DNA from: Butyrivibrio sp.
GTDB taxonomy: Bacteria; Bacillota; Clostridia; Lachnospirales; Lachnospiraceae
Assembly: GCA_017470505.1 (NCBI GenBank)
Contig: JAFUYO010000046.1
Span: forward strand, 1 to 64,000
DNA length: 64,000 nt
Direction of reading: 5' to 3'
Of this stretch, positions 46,026-56,600 are shown piece by piece. The notes beneath the pieces were generated by a model. The model saw nothing but the letters and a program-made list of their open reading frames with translations. It searched no databases and had not been told where the DNA came from. A program made the position numbers and the translations under genes. How positions within the stretch are numbered: position 1 is the stretch's first letter; each line of letters begins with the position of its first letter.

Positions 46026-48665
46026 ATGGAAGTTGTTCATTCTGAACTGATCCCTTCCTGGATGAAAAGATTTGATGATACAGGTGAACTTATAAGGTAC
46101 CTGAGAAAGGAAGGCGAAAATAACCCATCAGAAAACGTGTATGTTAAGCTGACCTACAGCGAAGCACAGGATATCAGGAAAAAAGGTGTACCTCTAGCCC
46201 TTTTGGATGTGTTATGGGGCGACGAATTTGGACTAAAGGGGAGTCCGATTATGCTCGCACTCCTCTTTGGAGAATTTGAGTCGGCAGAAAGAATACTCGG
46301 GGCTCTAACCATAACAGGCATCAGGTCCTTTGGACGGATTCAGGATGTTAAGCAGCTCACTGATGACAACTCGTTCCTTATGCCTGGCTTCAATCAAAAT
46401 GAAATAAAGAAAGAAATAGGGATCGAGAATCTTCTCTATATTCCTGAACTAAGTATTCCAAAAGCACTTCATGAGGAAATCTTTACAAGGATCACCGAAT
46501 CTTCACTGCAGACCCCGTGCTTTTTGTTGCCGGACATAAGAAAACTTGGCGACAAAAGAGTCCGGGAGATGTTTGTGGAAGACTATAAAAGGAATCCTGA
46601 TGCCTTCAGGGTGACAAACGATTACCGCTCAGATGAAATAGACAGCCTTCCCTTTTTACTTAAGGTATACCGCGATGACAGGTCAGCGGGGATTCTTTTG
46701 AAGAATACAGGCTACGATCCGATGCGTTGTTCCGATGAGGAGTTCTTGTCAGGGAAAGGATTTGATCCCTCAAAAAGAGTTCTTGACTCAGGGGAGATAA
46801 TTGGCAGGATAACGGAGCTTTTGCGCGAACGGGAGGGTATTCACTCAGAGTATTTTTCTCTTGCTCTCAGGGTAATAAGTGCGCTGCGGAAAGTCAGGTT
46901 CAGTGGAATATCAGAGAAAGATATGATGGACTCTGAGGAGAAAATATGGGAGGTGCTTAAAAGGATCCCCTATAAAGACCTGTATTTTGAACAGATGGTG
47001 TCCTGTTCATATGATGCAAAGGGAATCAGCACAGAGGCTGTCTATGAGTTTGCCTACAGGATGACGGGAAAAAAGAAGACACTCATTGCAGACGGGTACA
47101 AAAAGGCATCGATCGCAGACATGCTTCATATGAATCCGGATCTTATGACGGAACAGACACCATTTCGAATGTTTAATACTTCCGGCAGGAATATTTATGC
47201 CAGAGTTTTTTCACTGCTTGGCTATGTTGACCGGATAGAGTATGAAAGAATTCCGGACAAAGATACACTTCTCAAGGTGATCTGTAATGACCGCGAAGAA
47301 ATAAAAGATCTTTTACCTGACCTTTTGGAGAAGGGGCTGATTCCAAGGCAGTATACTGACTATCTGATCAAAAACCTAAGAAAGAGGGAGGGCTGTGAAT
47401 ATATGCTGCCACTGCTCATAAGCCTTAAGTGGAAGGAGGATACTAAGATATTTGCTATTCTTGCAAAGGGAGCGGAGTATACCTTTATATGGATCACACC
47501 CGACATGGTGGGAGAGAGCTGGGTTACCGATCTGCGAATGCGGCATGGCTTTGATCTTTTCGCTATAGGCGATGTTCCTGATACTTACTATGACGAGGTA
47601 TTATCAAAGCTCATTGAGGATGGGGGATTTGTTCTTGATGAGGGGCTGGATGTGAGAGGTGTTGTGAGAGTGGTGAGAAAACTGAGGGGAGGTGCTTTTG
47701 CGGAGGAGGATCTTAAATGGATGATCGGCTATGCCGGGGGAAGGTGCAATGAGACAAGGTCGGGAAAGAAACTGTTAACGCGCGATGCCTTTGATATTGC
47801 AGCTATCTCAAAAAAGAACGCCCTTTCAAGACTTGAAGAGATGCCGGGGCTTTCGGAAGTAAAGACTCTTGTCATGGAGCAGGTAGCTCTCCTGAAAGAA
47901 GCAAAAAGGAACGACAAGCTGTCAGACATTCATTCCAACATGCTCTTTTTCGGAAATCCGGGAACAGGCAAGACGACCTGCGGAAAGCTCCTCTCCGAGA
48001 TAATGGCAGACAAAGGAATCTCTAATCCCTGCTTCATTGAGGCTTCCAGGGCTGATATAATCGGGCAGTTTGTTGGTTCCACGGCGCAGAAGACAGCATC
48101 CCTCTTTGAGAGAGCAAGAGGGGGAGTGCTGTTTGTGGACGAGGCCGGGTTCTTTTTAAACACCGACTCAGGCGGTTTTGTAAATGAGGCTATAAAGGAG
48201 TTTGTGAGATTTATGGAAGCTTATCCCGATGTGACTGTGATATTTGCCATGTACAAAAGCGAGGCAGATTTGTTTTTGCAGCTTGATGCGGGACTGTCAT
48301 CGAGGATATCTGCCATGATCGAGTTTCGGGATTACACTGACAAGGAGCTCTCTGACATCTTTGAGTATATGGTAAGAGCAAAGGGGTATAAGAGCGGAGC
48401 CGGTGCCGGAGAGAGAGCCATTAATTATATCGAATCTATCAGAGGAGAAAAGAACTTTGGAAATGCAAGAGAGGTGAGGAAAATCGTGGAGTCATCGGTT
48501 ATCGCCCATGCTGTCAGAATAATGGATGCGGACGAAAAGTGCCGGGATGTGAATACAATAACTTTCTCCGATGTAAAAAGAGGAATCGAGAGGATCAGAC
48601 ACAGCCCGAAGAAGAAGGAATTCGGCTTTGCATATACTGCCAAAAATCAGTACAGTTATGCGTGA
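46026..48665 (+). CDS. CbbX/SpoVK-like AAA+ ATPase with large unknown N-terminal region
   Basis: Start 46026 follows AAAGGAG by 10 bases and is better than the far upstream in-frame ATG. The product is 879 residues. Residues 1 to about 590 match nothing I know; they are helical and charged and could be a substrate-recognition region. From about 610 a CbbX-type AAA+ module begins with LSRLEEMPGLSEVKTLVMEQ. It has Walker A GNPGTGKTT (about 640), Walker B VLFVDEAGFF (about 705), a sensor-1-like region (VIFAMYKSEADLF) and an arginine-finger area (DAGLSSRISAMIEF), then the small lid domain. Such proteins remodel other proteins. It is divergent from the WYL gene and just upstream of the helicase-nuclease gene, implying a shared process. 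Confidence 0.85.
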   Translation: MEVVHSELIPSWMKRFDDTGELIRYLRKEGENNPSENVYVKLTYSEAQDIRKKGVPLALLDVLWGDEFGLKGSPIMLALLFGEFESAERILGALTITGIRSFGRIQDVKQLTDDNSFLMPGFNQNEIKKEIGIENLLYIPELSIPKALHEEIFTRITESSLQTPCFLLPDIRKLGDKRVREMFVEDYKRNPDAFRVTNDYRSDEIDSLPFLLKVYRDDRSAGILLKNTGYDPMRCSDEEFLSGKGFDPSKRVLDSGEIIGRITELLREREGIHSEYFSLALRVISALRKVRFSGISEKDMMDSEEKIWEVLKRIPYKDLYFEQMVSCSYDAKGISTEAVYEFAYRMTGKKKTLIADGYKKASIADMLHMNPDLMTEQTPFRMFNTSGRNIYARVFSLLGYVDRIEYERIPDKDTLLKVICNDREEIKDLLPDLLEKGLIPRQYTDYLIKNLRKREGCEYMLPLLISLKWKEDTKIFAILAKGAEYTFIWITPDMVGESWVTDLRMRHGFDLFAIGDVPDTYYDEVLSKLIEDGGFVLDEGLDVRGVVRVVRKLRGGAFAEEDLKWMIGYAGGRCNETRSGKKLLTRDAFDIAAISKKNALSRLEEMPGLSEVKTLVMEQVALLKEAKRNDKLSDIHSNMLFFGNPGTGKTTCGKLLSEIMADKGISNPCFIEASRADIIGQFVGSTAQKTASLFERARGGVLFVDEAGFFLNTDSGGFVNEAIKEFVRFMEAYPDVTVIFAMYKSEADLFLQLDAGLSSRISAMIEFRDYTDKELSDIFEYMVRAKGYKSGAGAGERAINYIESIRGEKNFGNAREVRKIVESSVIAHAVRIMDADEKCRDVNTITFSDVKRGIERIRHSPKKKEFGFAYTAKNQYSYA

Positions 48666-48712
48666 ATTAGCGATATAATGGAGTGTAGTGGCACAAAGAG
48701 ATTATCGGAGAT

Positions 48713-51700
48713 ATGTCTATGAGGGAAACTATTATACTTGCGCCCGGGCTGAACGGAAATGAGCTTATGGAGATGATGGCAAGGCGCGGAGTCAGCAGCA
48801 TAGATATGAGAATATGCGGGGCGGGGGAACTCGCCCGCATCTCTCTTATGAGATCGGGGATATCAATTAACGAAAACATTCTTGGACCTGATGAAGAGAT
48901 GGTTGCCGTCGCCAAAGCCATAAAGGATATAGACTATTTTGGAAGCGCCTCCTTTACCGATATCGGTGAAATCCGAAAGGTGATCAATATAATGCGCTCC
49001 CTTGTGTGTGACGGTGATGAGGAAAAAGGTATTTCCGATACGCTTATTGGAGGTCTTTTTGCAGAAAAAAATACAGCGCTTATTGCAGCATACAAAAACT
49101 ATAAATCAGTCCTGTCAGATATGAAAGCGATTGACTTAACAGGTGTGATAAAAAAGGCGATAGAAAACTGCTCTCCAATAGATGCTGATTTTCTCACATT
49201 TGAAGAAATTCCCTTAGGGGCTGTTGAGAAGAAGCTCCTTGATAAGTTATCAGGCGGCAATTACAGACGTATCCCGATATCTGACCTCTTTGGGGCAGGC
49301 AGGGCTGCTTACGAGAAGAGCATATATCATAACTGTTACGGCGCCTCAAATGAAGTACAGAATATCATAGCAGATATTTACAGGGGAAAGAGCCCTGACA
49401 GATGCACGGTTGCTGTGACGGATACAGATACATACTCTCAGCTGTTTTTTGACATCGCACTCACAGCCGGGATCCCAATGACTTTCGGCTGCGGAATACC
49501 AATAATAAACTCCAATCCGGCAAAGCTCTTATCTTACTATCACAGATGGAGAGCAAAGGGATTTTACGGTACCGGGGCGCTCATGGATCTTCTGAAGAGC
49601 GACTGTTTTGATAAGTCCGGACTGTATGAGACATTCCCCAAAGATGATGAGAACTTTAAGACAGGTATGAGTGATGTATCCGTCAGTACAGAGGATGCTA
49701 AAGAGAAGATCATCCCGATGCCGACAAAGGGATACTCACCGACAGCACTTGATACTTTCTTTTCATGCCCGAGAAGATTCATGCTCAGGTACATAGTAGG
49801 GATATCTGAACCTGAGGATGACGATCCTTTTGAAGTTATTTCAGCTGCGGGAGTGGGAGTTCTTGCCCACGCTCTGATGGAAGATCTCTCTGATTCTGAT
49901 ATGACAGAAGATGAATTTCTAGGGCTTGCCGGAACGAGGTTTGACAGTTATATCTTAGAGAATCCTCCTCTGATTGAAGCTAAGGCAGATGCGGAGAAAA
50001 GCCGCTTTGCCGAGATGATGCAGACAGCTTACAGGATGGATCCAAAGAGGAGAGTCGTGCTCAGTGAAGAGGACATTGAGTGTATTCACGAAAGTGGTGT
50101 CAAAATTCACGGGTTTCCGGACAGGGTGGAAAAGCTCGATGATGGCACCCACCTTATAGTAGACTTCAAGACGGGCAGGAGGGTTAAACATGCTTCAGAC
50201 GACATAGATACCTGCCTTCAGGTCCTTATATATGCCTATCTCATGGAGAAGAAGGGATACAAAATATCCGGCTGCGAATACAGATATCTGCGGAAAGACT
50301 TATCCGGAAGGGGGAGACGAATGATGACGAATGTTCAAAATGACAGTGATGCGCTCTCAAGAAACCGGATAGTATCGGATATAGACAGGAACTTTTTTGT
50401 GGAGGCGGGAGCCGGCTCAGGCAAGACGACAATGCTGGTAAACAGGATGGTCGCCATGGTTGAGGGAGGCATAGATATCAGCAGGATATGTGCCATCACC
50501 TTTACCAAAGCCGCTGCAAATGAGTTCTACGAAAGGTTCCAAAAGGCGCTGATACAGCGCAGCAGGTCTGAGTATGTATGGAAGGACAGAGGCTTTGCGG
50601 GGCAGCTTAAAGCCCCAACGGATGAGTCAAGAAAAAGGTGCAGGGATGCACTTGAAAGGATAGACCTGTGCTTTATGGGGACGATCGACTCGTTCTGCAA
50701 CATGGCGCTCTCAGAGCACCCATTTGACGCAGGGATACCTTCAGACTCAAGGATAATATCAGAGGATGAGGAAGACGTTTTTTACCGCAGGATGTTTGTG
50801 AGGATATGCTCGGGTGAGTTTGGAGCTGAGAACAAGAAACTGTCGGATACCTTCAGAATGTTCTTTTTTGATGCGGAGGCGGCATTTGTTAAGGGCATGA
50901 AGCTTGTTATGAACAACCGCAATGTCCATCTCAATTTCAGTGAAAATATGGGAGCGGATATTTCCCGCATCTTTCAGGCAGATAAAAAAGAAGTTACGGA
51001 CGCCTTAAAAACGCTGATATATCATCCGGAGATAAAATATGACGGCGAGAAAAAGAGTCGTGAGGCCTGGGACAGAATAGGTGAGACATATAAGACCCTG
51101 TCGGGAAACTGGTCTTACAATTTCGGAAGTATAGTTTACGTATTAAAGAGCATGAGTGACATAAGGCTGCTTCCGGATTCTCTTGAAAAATACGGCGTCT
51201 CACTTGGGGAGTTGTTTGTCCTCGGAGGCAAGAGCCATAAGTGGCTTGAATGCAGAGTCGGCGCAGAAAAGGGATTGTATGAGAAAGTAACAGGCTTCAG
51301 ATACGACTGCTCCATGACGTTTTTCATGAGGTGCGTGCCTCTAATTGAAGAAGAGATGAGAAGAAAAGGACTGCTCTCATACTTTGACTACCTTTATTAC
51401 CTCAGGAACATGCTGAGGAAAGATTCGGAAAACGAAGGAAAACTCATAGAGTATATCTACAAGAGACACAGTTATTTCCTTATTGATGAGTTTCAGGATA
51501 CAAACCCGATGCAGGCGGAAGTGTTTTTTTATCTGACTGCCAAAAAGCTGCATAAAGACTGGAAAAAGTGCGTGCCTCATCCGGGATCTCTCTTCATCGT
51601 AGGTGATCCAAAGCAGTCCATCTACAGGTTCAGGAGTGCGGATGTGACTTCGTTTTTCAGAGTCAAAAAGCTCTTTACAGGCGAAGTGGGAGAGGTGCTC

Positions 51701-53674
51701 TCTCTCATCAGAAACTTCAGATCCACAAGAAAGATGTGCAGTTACTTCAACAGTGTATTTAAGGAGCTGCTCCCAAGTGAGACTGAAGTCCAGAGTAAAT
51801 ATGAAGAAATACCTCTCCCTGATGAGACACAGGGTGAGTTTCAGGGAGTCTACAGATATGAGTCGTATATAGGAAAGTCTGCACAGGTAAAACCTGAAAT
51901 GAGTGACCCCAAAAAGATTGCGGATATAATTGAGCTCCTTGTGGGGCGGGATGACATTAAGCTCTCCCTCCCGGGTGATGATGCCAAACGGCCTGTAAAA
52001 TACAGTGACATAATGGTGATAACTTCCGCAAAGAGCTTGCTTGGACCAATCATAAGGGAGCTGGATACAAGAAAAATCCCGTCAAGGGTTGAGGGGAGTG
52101 TTCCCTTTTCCGAGAATGAGGCTCTTGTTGAAATCTGCAACGTATATGCGGCAGCAGCAGATCCCGGGGATGAGATAGCACTCTACGGGGCACTTAAGGG
52201 AAAACTCATAGGCACGCCTGAAAATGAGATCATCTCTGTCAGATGTTCAAATGAGATCATAAGAGAGCTTCATGAAAAGAGCAGATTTCTTTCGCCGGCG
52301 GCTCTGTTTGAAGAAATACTTGAGCGCTTTAAAGTGTATACTAAAGTGGAGGCGAAGAATCCGGAGATAGTGTTCTACACCCTTGAACTCTTGCGAAGTG
52401 GAGAAAAAAGCGGAACTATCATAACCCACAGACAGGGAAGTGATTATTTGAAAGGCCTTGTGTCAGGAAAATCGGATGAGGAGAGGTGCCTTAGCCTTAC
52501 TCTTGACCAAAACTGTGTACACCTCTCAAATCTCCACAAGGTAAAGGGGCTCGAGGCTCCGATTGTTATACTTGCTACTGCATCGTCAAGGTCCGGATCA
52601 AGGGGCGCAGCCATAAGGATAGAGCACACTGATGACGGAGCAGAAGGGTATGTGTTCAGGCTTGAGAGGGACAAAAACGGGAGCGCACCGACTGCATCAT
52701 TTTTTGAGACAATGTCCTTTGACGACAAAGCTGAAGAGGAAAAACTCTCCCTCAAGGCAGAAAACGCAAGGCTCATCTACGTTGCGGCCACCAGGGCGCG
52801 CAATGCTCTCATTATAAGCGACTGTGGGTATCTGAGGGACAATGCGGGTGTCGTATCTGACAGCAGATGGAAGCCTCTGTTAAAGGGGAACATCCCTGAC
52901 ATCTTTTCTTCAGTTTCTGCTAAAGGCCTTGCTGAGAAAAAACAAAGCCCGTCTGTGGATGCAGGTGAGCTGTACAGACAGGCGGAAGAAGAGTGTGTTT
53001 TAAATGACAGATCTTTAGAACGTGCGACCTATAAAACAGCGACGCCGAGCAGCCTGAAACTACTATCAAAGCTGTCAGATGACACGACAGATATTAATCA
53101 CGAACTGACAGATGCTCCGGGAAAAGGAGATATACCTAAGGGGCAGCTCTCTGCTGTCATCGGGACCATGACCCACAAACTCATGGAGATGATGGTGTCA
53201 TCAAAAGGAAACTTCAGCGCGAGGGGAGCTGTCGATGAGATCATAAAAGAGTTTTCGACTCCGGAGTCTGCTCCGTATGAAGCTCTGCTTTCAGAGAAGC
53301 TTTACAAAGTTGCCGAGACCATGAGAAACGGAGGATATGAACAGAAAGGCGCTCTGCCGGCGGATATCCTGAGTGTCCTCTTATCTGCTGACGAGGTTTA
53401 CTGTGAGGTTCCGTTTTGCTTTCGGGAGGATACAGAAGAAAGTATTGTGTGGAACGGTGTTATGGATGTAATCTATTTACAAGACGGTGCGTGGCATATT
53501 GTAGATTACAAAACAAATGCTGACGGGAACGATTTGGATCAAAAGTATCAGGCACAGATGTCTGCATACATCAGGGCGTTCAAACAGATTACCGGTAATG
53601 ACGCTGATGCACTGACATATCACATTGATGTTGATGCTCGTATAAGAAATACAAATTTTGTCGGAGGTCGCTAA
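48713..53674 (+). CDS. addBA: fused AddB-like/AddA-like helicase-nuclease
   Basis: The 1653-residue protein joins two normally separate proteins. Residues 1 to about 535 are AddB-like. An inactive NTPase-like start (APGLNGNELMEMM, no Walker A) leads to a RecB-type nuclease with SPTALDTFFSCPRRFML, GVLAHALMEDL and LIVDFKTG preceded by the PDR Asp. Residues 537-1653 are AddA: Walker A AGAGSGKTTMLVNRM (about 563), FLIDEFQDTNPMQ (Walker B, about 924), GDPKQSIYRFR, VHLSNLHKVKGLEAPIV, then YVAATRARNAL. A second nuclease has IGTMTHKLMEM and WHIVDYKT (about 1596). AddAB resects DNA double-strand ends for RecA. The usual AddB C-terminal iron-sulphur cysteine cluster is not evident. It begins 47 bases after the AAA+ gene. 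Confidence 0.87.
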   Translation: MSMRETIILAPGLNGNELMEMMARRGVSSIDMRICGAGELARISLMRSGISINENILGPDEEMVAVAKAIKDIDYFGSASFTDIGEIRKVINIMRSLVCDGDEEKGISDTLIGGLFAEKNTALIAAYKNYKSVLSDMKAIDLTGVIKKAIENCSPIDADFLTFEEIPLGAVEKKLLDKLSGGNYRRIPISDLFGAGRAAYEKSIYHNCYGASNEVQNIIADIYRGKSPDRCTVAVTDTDTYSQLFFDIALTAGIPMTFGCGIPIINSNPAKLLSYYHRWRAKGFYGTGALMDLLKSDCFDKSGLYETFPKDDENFKTGMSDVSVSTEDAKEKIIPMPTKGYSPTALDTFFSCPRRFMLRYIVGISEPEDDDPFEVISAAGVGVLAHALMEDLSDSDMTEDEFLGLAGTRFDSYILENPPLIEAKADAEKSRFAEMMQTAYRMDPKRRVVLSEEDIECIHESGVKIHGFPDRVEKLDDGTHLIVDFKTGRRVKHASDDIDTCLQVLIYAYLMEKKGYKISGCEYRYLRKDLSGRGRRMMTNVQNDSDALSRNRIVSDIDRNFFVEAGAGSGKTTMLVNRMVAMVEGGIDISRICAITFTKAAANEFYERFQKALIQRSRSEYVWKDRGFAGQLKAPTDESRKRCRDALERIDLCFMGTIDSFCNMALSEHPFDAGIPSDSRIISEDEEDVFYRRMFVRICSGEFGAENKKLSDTFRMFFFDAEAAFVKGMKLVMNNRNVHLNFSENMGADISRIFQADKKEVTDALKTLIYHPEIKYDGEKKSREAWDRIGETYKTLSGNWSYNFGSIVYVLKSMSDIRLLPDSLEKYGVSLGELFVLGGKSHKWLECRVGAEKGLYEKVTGFRYDCSMTFFMRCVPLIEEEMRRKGLLSYFDYLYYLRNMLRKDSENEGKLIEYIYKRHSYFLIDEFQDTNPMQAEVFFYLTAKKLHKDWKKCVPHPGSLFIVGDPKQSIYRFRSADVTSFFRVKKLFTGEVGEVLSLIRNFRSTRKMCSYFNSVFKELLPSETEVQSKYEEIPLPDETQGEFQGVYRYESYIGKSAQVKPEMSDPKKIADIIELLVGRDDIKLSLPGDDAKRPVKYSDIMVITSAKSLLGPIIRELDTRKIPSRVEGSVPFSENEALVEICNVYAAAADPGDEIALYGALKGKLIGTPENEIISVRCSNEIIRELHEKSRFLSPAALFEEILERFKVYTKVEAKNPEIVFYTLELLRSGEKSGTIITHRQGSDYLKGLVSGKSDEERCLSLTLDQNCVHLSNLHKVKGLEAPIVILATASSRSGSRGAAIRIEHTDDGAEGYVFRLERDKNGSAPTASFFETMSFDDKAEEEKLSLKAENARLIYVAATRARNALIISDCGYLRDNAGVVSDSRWKPLLKGNIPDIFSSVSAKGLAEKKQSPSVDAGELYRQAEEECVLNDRSLERATYKTATPSSLKLLSKLSDDTTDINHELTDAPGKGDIPKGQLSAVIGTMTHKLMEMMVSSKGNFSARGAVDEIIKEFSTPESAPYEALLSEKLYKVAETMRNGGYEQKGALPADILSVLLSADEVYCEVPFCFREDTEESIVWNGVMDVIYLQDGAWHIVDYKTNADGNDLDQKYQAQMSAYIRAFKQITGNDADALTYHIDVDARIRNTNFVGGR
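50308..50326 (+). promoter_or_regulatory. internal ribosome-binding site and start for an AddA-only product
   Basis: Exactly at the AddB/AddA junction, GAAGGGGGAG (50308-50317) stands just before two in-frame ATG codons (50321 and 50324). Initiation here would give a 1117-residue protein of ordinary AddA size. Either the site is a relic of separate genes before fusion, or it still produces free AddA besides the fused form. Confidence 0.55.
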
Positions 53675-56600
53675 TGAAGATTTCTAATTCAAGGAACCTG
53701 ATGACGGTAGCCATAGCAGGCGGTTTTGTCGTCGCACTCATTTTGGTGCTTGGGACGATCTGGAGTGGCGAGATGGCCAGGAGCGATACGCAGCAGGCGG
53801 TCCGCAATGTCAGCCTCTTGTATCTGGAGGAGCTTGCCAGCAGAAGAGAACAGGTAGTAGCGTCTACGCTAAACGACTATGTCAAGGACATGGATGTGGC
53901 ACTTGGCCTTCTTACAAGTGAAGACCTTGAAAGTGTGCAGAGCCTGCAGGCCTATCAGCTCAGAATGAAGCAGATCTACGGCCTTGAGAAGTTTGCTTTT
54001 GTGGATGAGAACGGGACTATTTACACGTCGAGGGGAACAAGAAAGGACATAGACCAGTATGCCTTTGACCACCAAACGATCTCCGAGCCCGAAGTGTCAA
54101 TCAAAAATGCAGGAGGGGACAATATCAAGGTCGTCATAGCCATGCCGACTGACCGCCTGCCTTATGAGGGGCATTTCCTTGAGATCTGCTTTATGGAAAT
54201 AGATATGAGCACAATGCTCGAGAACATATCGCTTCAGTCCAGTGCCAACAGCACGACATTCTGTAATATTTATACAGCTGACGGGTACTCTCTTACGAAT
54301 ACAGTTTTAGGAGGGCTTGCCAGCGAGGATAATCTTCTTTCAGCCCTGGAAAACGCGGATTTTGAAAGCGGTTATGACATTGAAATGGTAAAAAACGACT
54401 TCAGGGACTCAGGGACAGGTGTTGTTTCTTTTACCTATAACAATATAAAAGAGTCTATGTACTATGTCCCTGTACATCGCACTGACTGGATGCTGACCTA
54501 CCTCATAAGGGAGTCTGTCATAAGCGGTCAGATTGATGCCATATCAGAGGGGATTGTTATGCGCAGCCTCTTTATGTCCGTACTTACGGCTGTAGTCCTC
54601 GCTGCGCTGTTCATCATGATGATCGTTCAGCTCAGAAAGACTTCCAAACTGGCGATTGAGAGAGAGACGTCAGAGCTTATGCAGCAGGAGCTGGAGGAGA
54701 GAATTGCGCTTCAGGATGAGCTCCTTGAACAGGAGAAACAGAGAGTTCGGCTCGACAGCATGATCACTGCAATGGCATCAGACTACAGAAGCGTCTATTA
54801 CGTGGACCTGGACAAGGATCAGGCGACCTGTTACAGAAGCGACCCGAACGATACCGAGACGTCGATGGGGGACGTTTTCACCTTCTCTACAGCGTTTAAA
54901 AAATATGCAAACGACTATGTGGCTGAGAACTACAGGCAGCAGTTCCTTGATTTTATAAGGCCTGAAAATATCAGGAAGAAACTCTCCCAAAATGCCATGA
55001 TAGCATTCCGATATCTGGTCAGAAAGAACGGTGAAGAGAGCTATGAGATGCTGCGAATGGCAGATGTCAAGAACAGCAAAGAAGGCGGAGATAACACCAT
55101 CCACGCAGTGGGGATGGGATTTACCAATATCGACGAGGAGATGAGGGAATCTCTTTCCAGGAATCAGGCTCTTTCTGATGCACTCAAGATTGCTGAGGAA
55201 GCCAGTATGGCCAAGACAGCCTTCTTATCAAGCATGAGTCATGAGATCAGGACACCGATGAACGCGATCATAGGTCTTGATACCATCGCTCTCCAGAATC
55301 CTGACCTTCAGGCGGATACCAAGGATCACCTCGAGAAGATAGGTTCAAGTGCGAGGCACCTGTTGAACCTGATCAACGACATTCTTGACATGAGCAGGAT
55401 TGAGAGCGGAAGAATGACCATAAGAAAAGAGGAGTTCAACTTCCGTGAGATGCTCACCCAGATCGACACCATGATAGGCGGACAGTGCCGTGACAAGCAT
55501 ATAAACTATGAGAGCAGAGTCTCGGATGAGGTTGAAGATTACTACCTGGGAGATGACATGAAGCTCAAGCAGGTCATCATCAACATTTTGGGCAATGCTG
55601 TCAAGTTTACCCCGGAAGGCGGAACAGTCACGTTTATCGTTGAGCAGACAAGGCTCTTTGAAAATAACGCATCCCTGAAGTTTACCATGAAGGATACCGG
55701 AATCGGAATGGATAAGGAGTACATTCCCAAAATATTTGACGTCTTCAGCCAGGAGGATGAGAACAGGGCCAATAAATTCGGATCAACCGGTCTTGGAATG
55801 GCAATTACCAAGCGTATCGTGGATATGATGAACGGCAGCATTTCAGTTGACTCCATAAAAGGTGAGGGGACAACCTTTACAGTCAGCATCACTCTCACAA
55901 AGAGCGACCATGAAGAGCGGGAAGAGAAGTTTGATACAAATAATCTGAAGGTACTTGTAATAGATGATGATCCGGTTGACGGTGAGAGTGCAAGGATTGC
56001 CCTTGAGGAGCTGGGCATCACTCCGGATGTATTCTTAAACGGGAATGATGCGATCGAGCATATCAAGGTTGAGATTGCAAGGCATGAAGCCTATGACATG
56101 ATTCTGGTAGACTGGAAAATGCCTGAAAAGGACGGCATTCAGGTGACGAGAGAAATAAGAGAGATAGTCGGCTCAGACTCTGCTGTTGTGGTGCTGACTG
56201 CCTATAACTGGGATGATATTGAAAAGGAAGCTTTAGAGGCAGGCGTGGACGACTTTATGGCAAAGCCTCTGGCATCTTCAAATGTTATGTCTGCGTTTAA
56301 AAAGGCAAAAGGAAGACGCAGGAGCACTGAGGTTGAGAGCAGGGTTTCTCTTCTTGCGGGAATGAGAGTCCTCGTGGCGGAGGATATGGCCATAAATGCC
56401 AGGATCATGAAAATGCTCCTGTCGACAAAGAAGATTGAAGCTGATGTGGCGGAGAACGGCCAGATCGCAGTTGACATGTTTAAAGAAGCTGCGCCCGGGT
56501 ATTACAGCGCAGTACTCATGGATGTGAGAATGCCGGTGCTTGACGGGCTTGGCGCAACTAAGGCGATAAGGGCGCTCGACAGGGAAGATGCAAAGAAGAT

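Noticed and set aside
41860..53674. Assignment of the island to a named defence system such as BREX, DISARM, Zorya or Druantia
   Set aside because: No methylase, PglZ, DUF1998, MotA/B-like or other hallmark proteins are present; only general features (WYL, helicase, nuclease) are shared.
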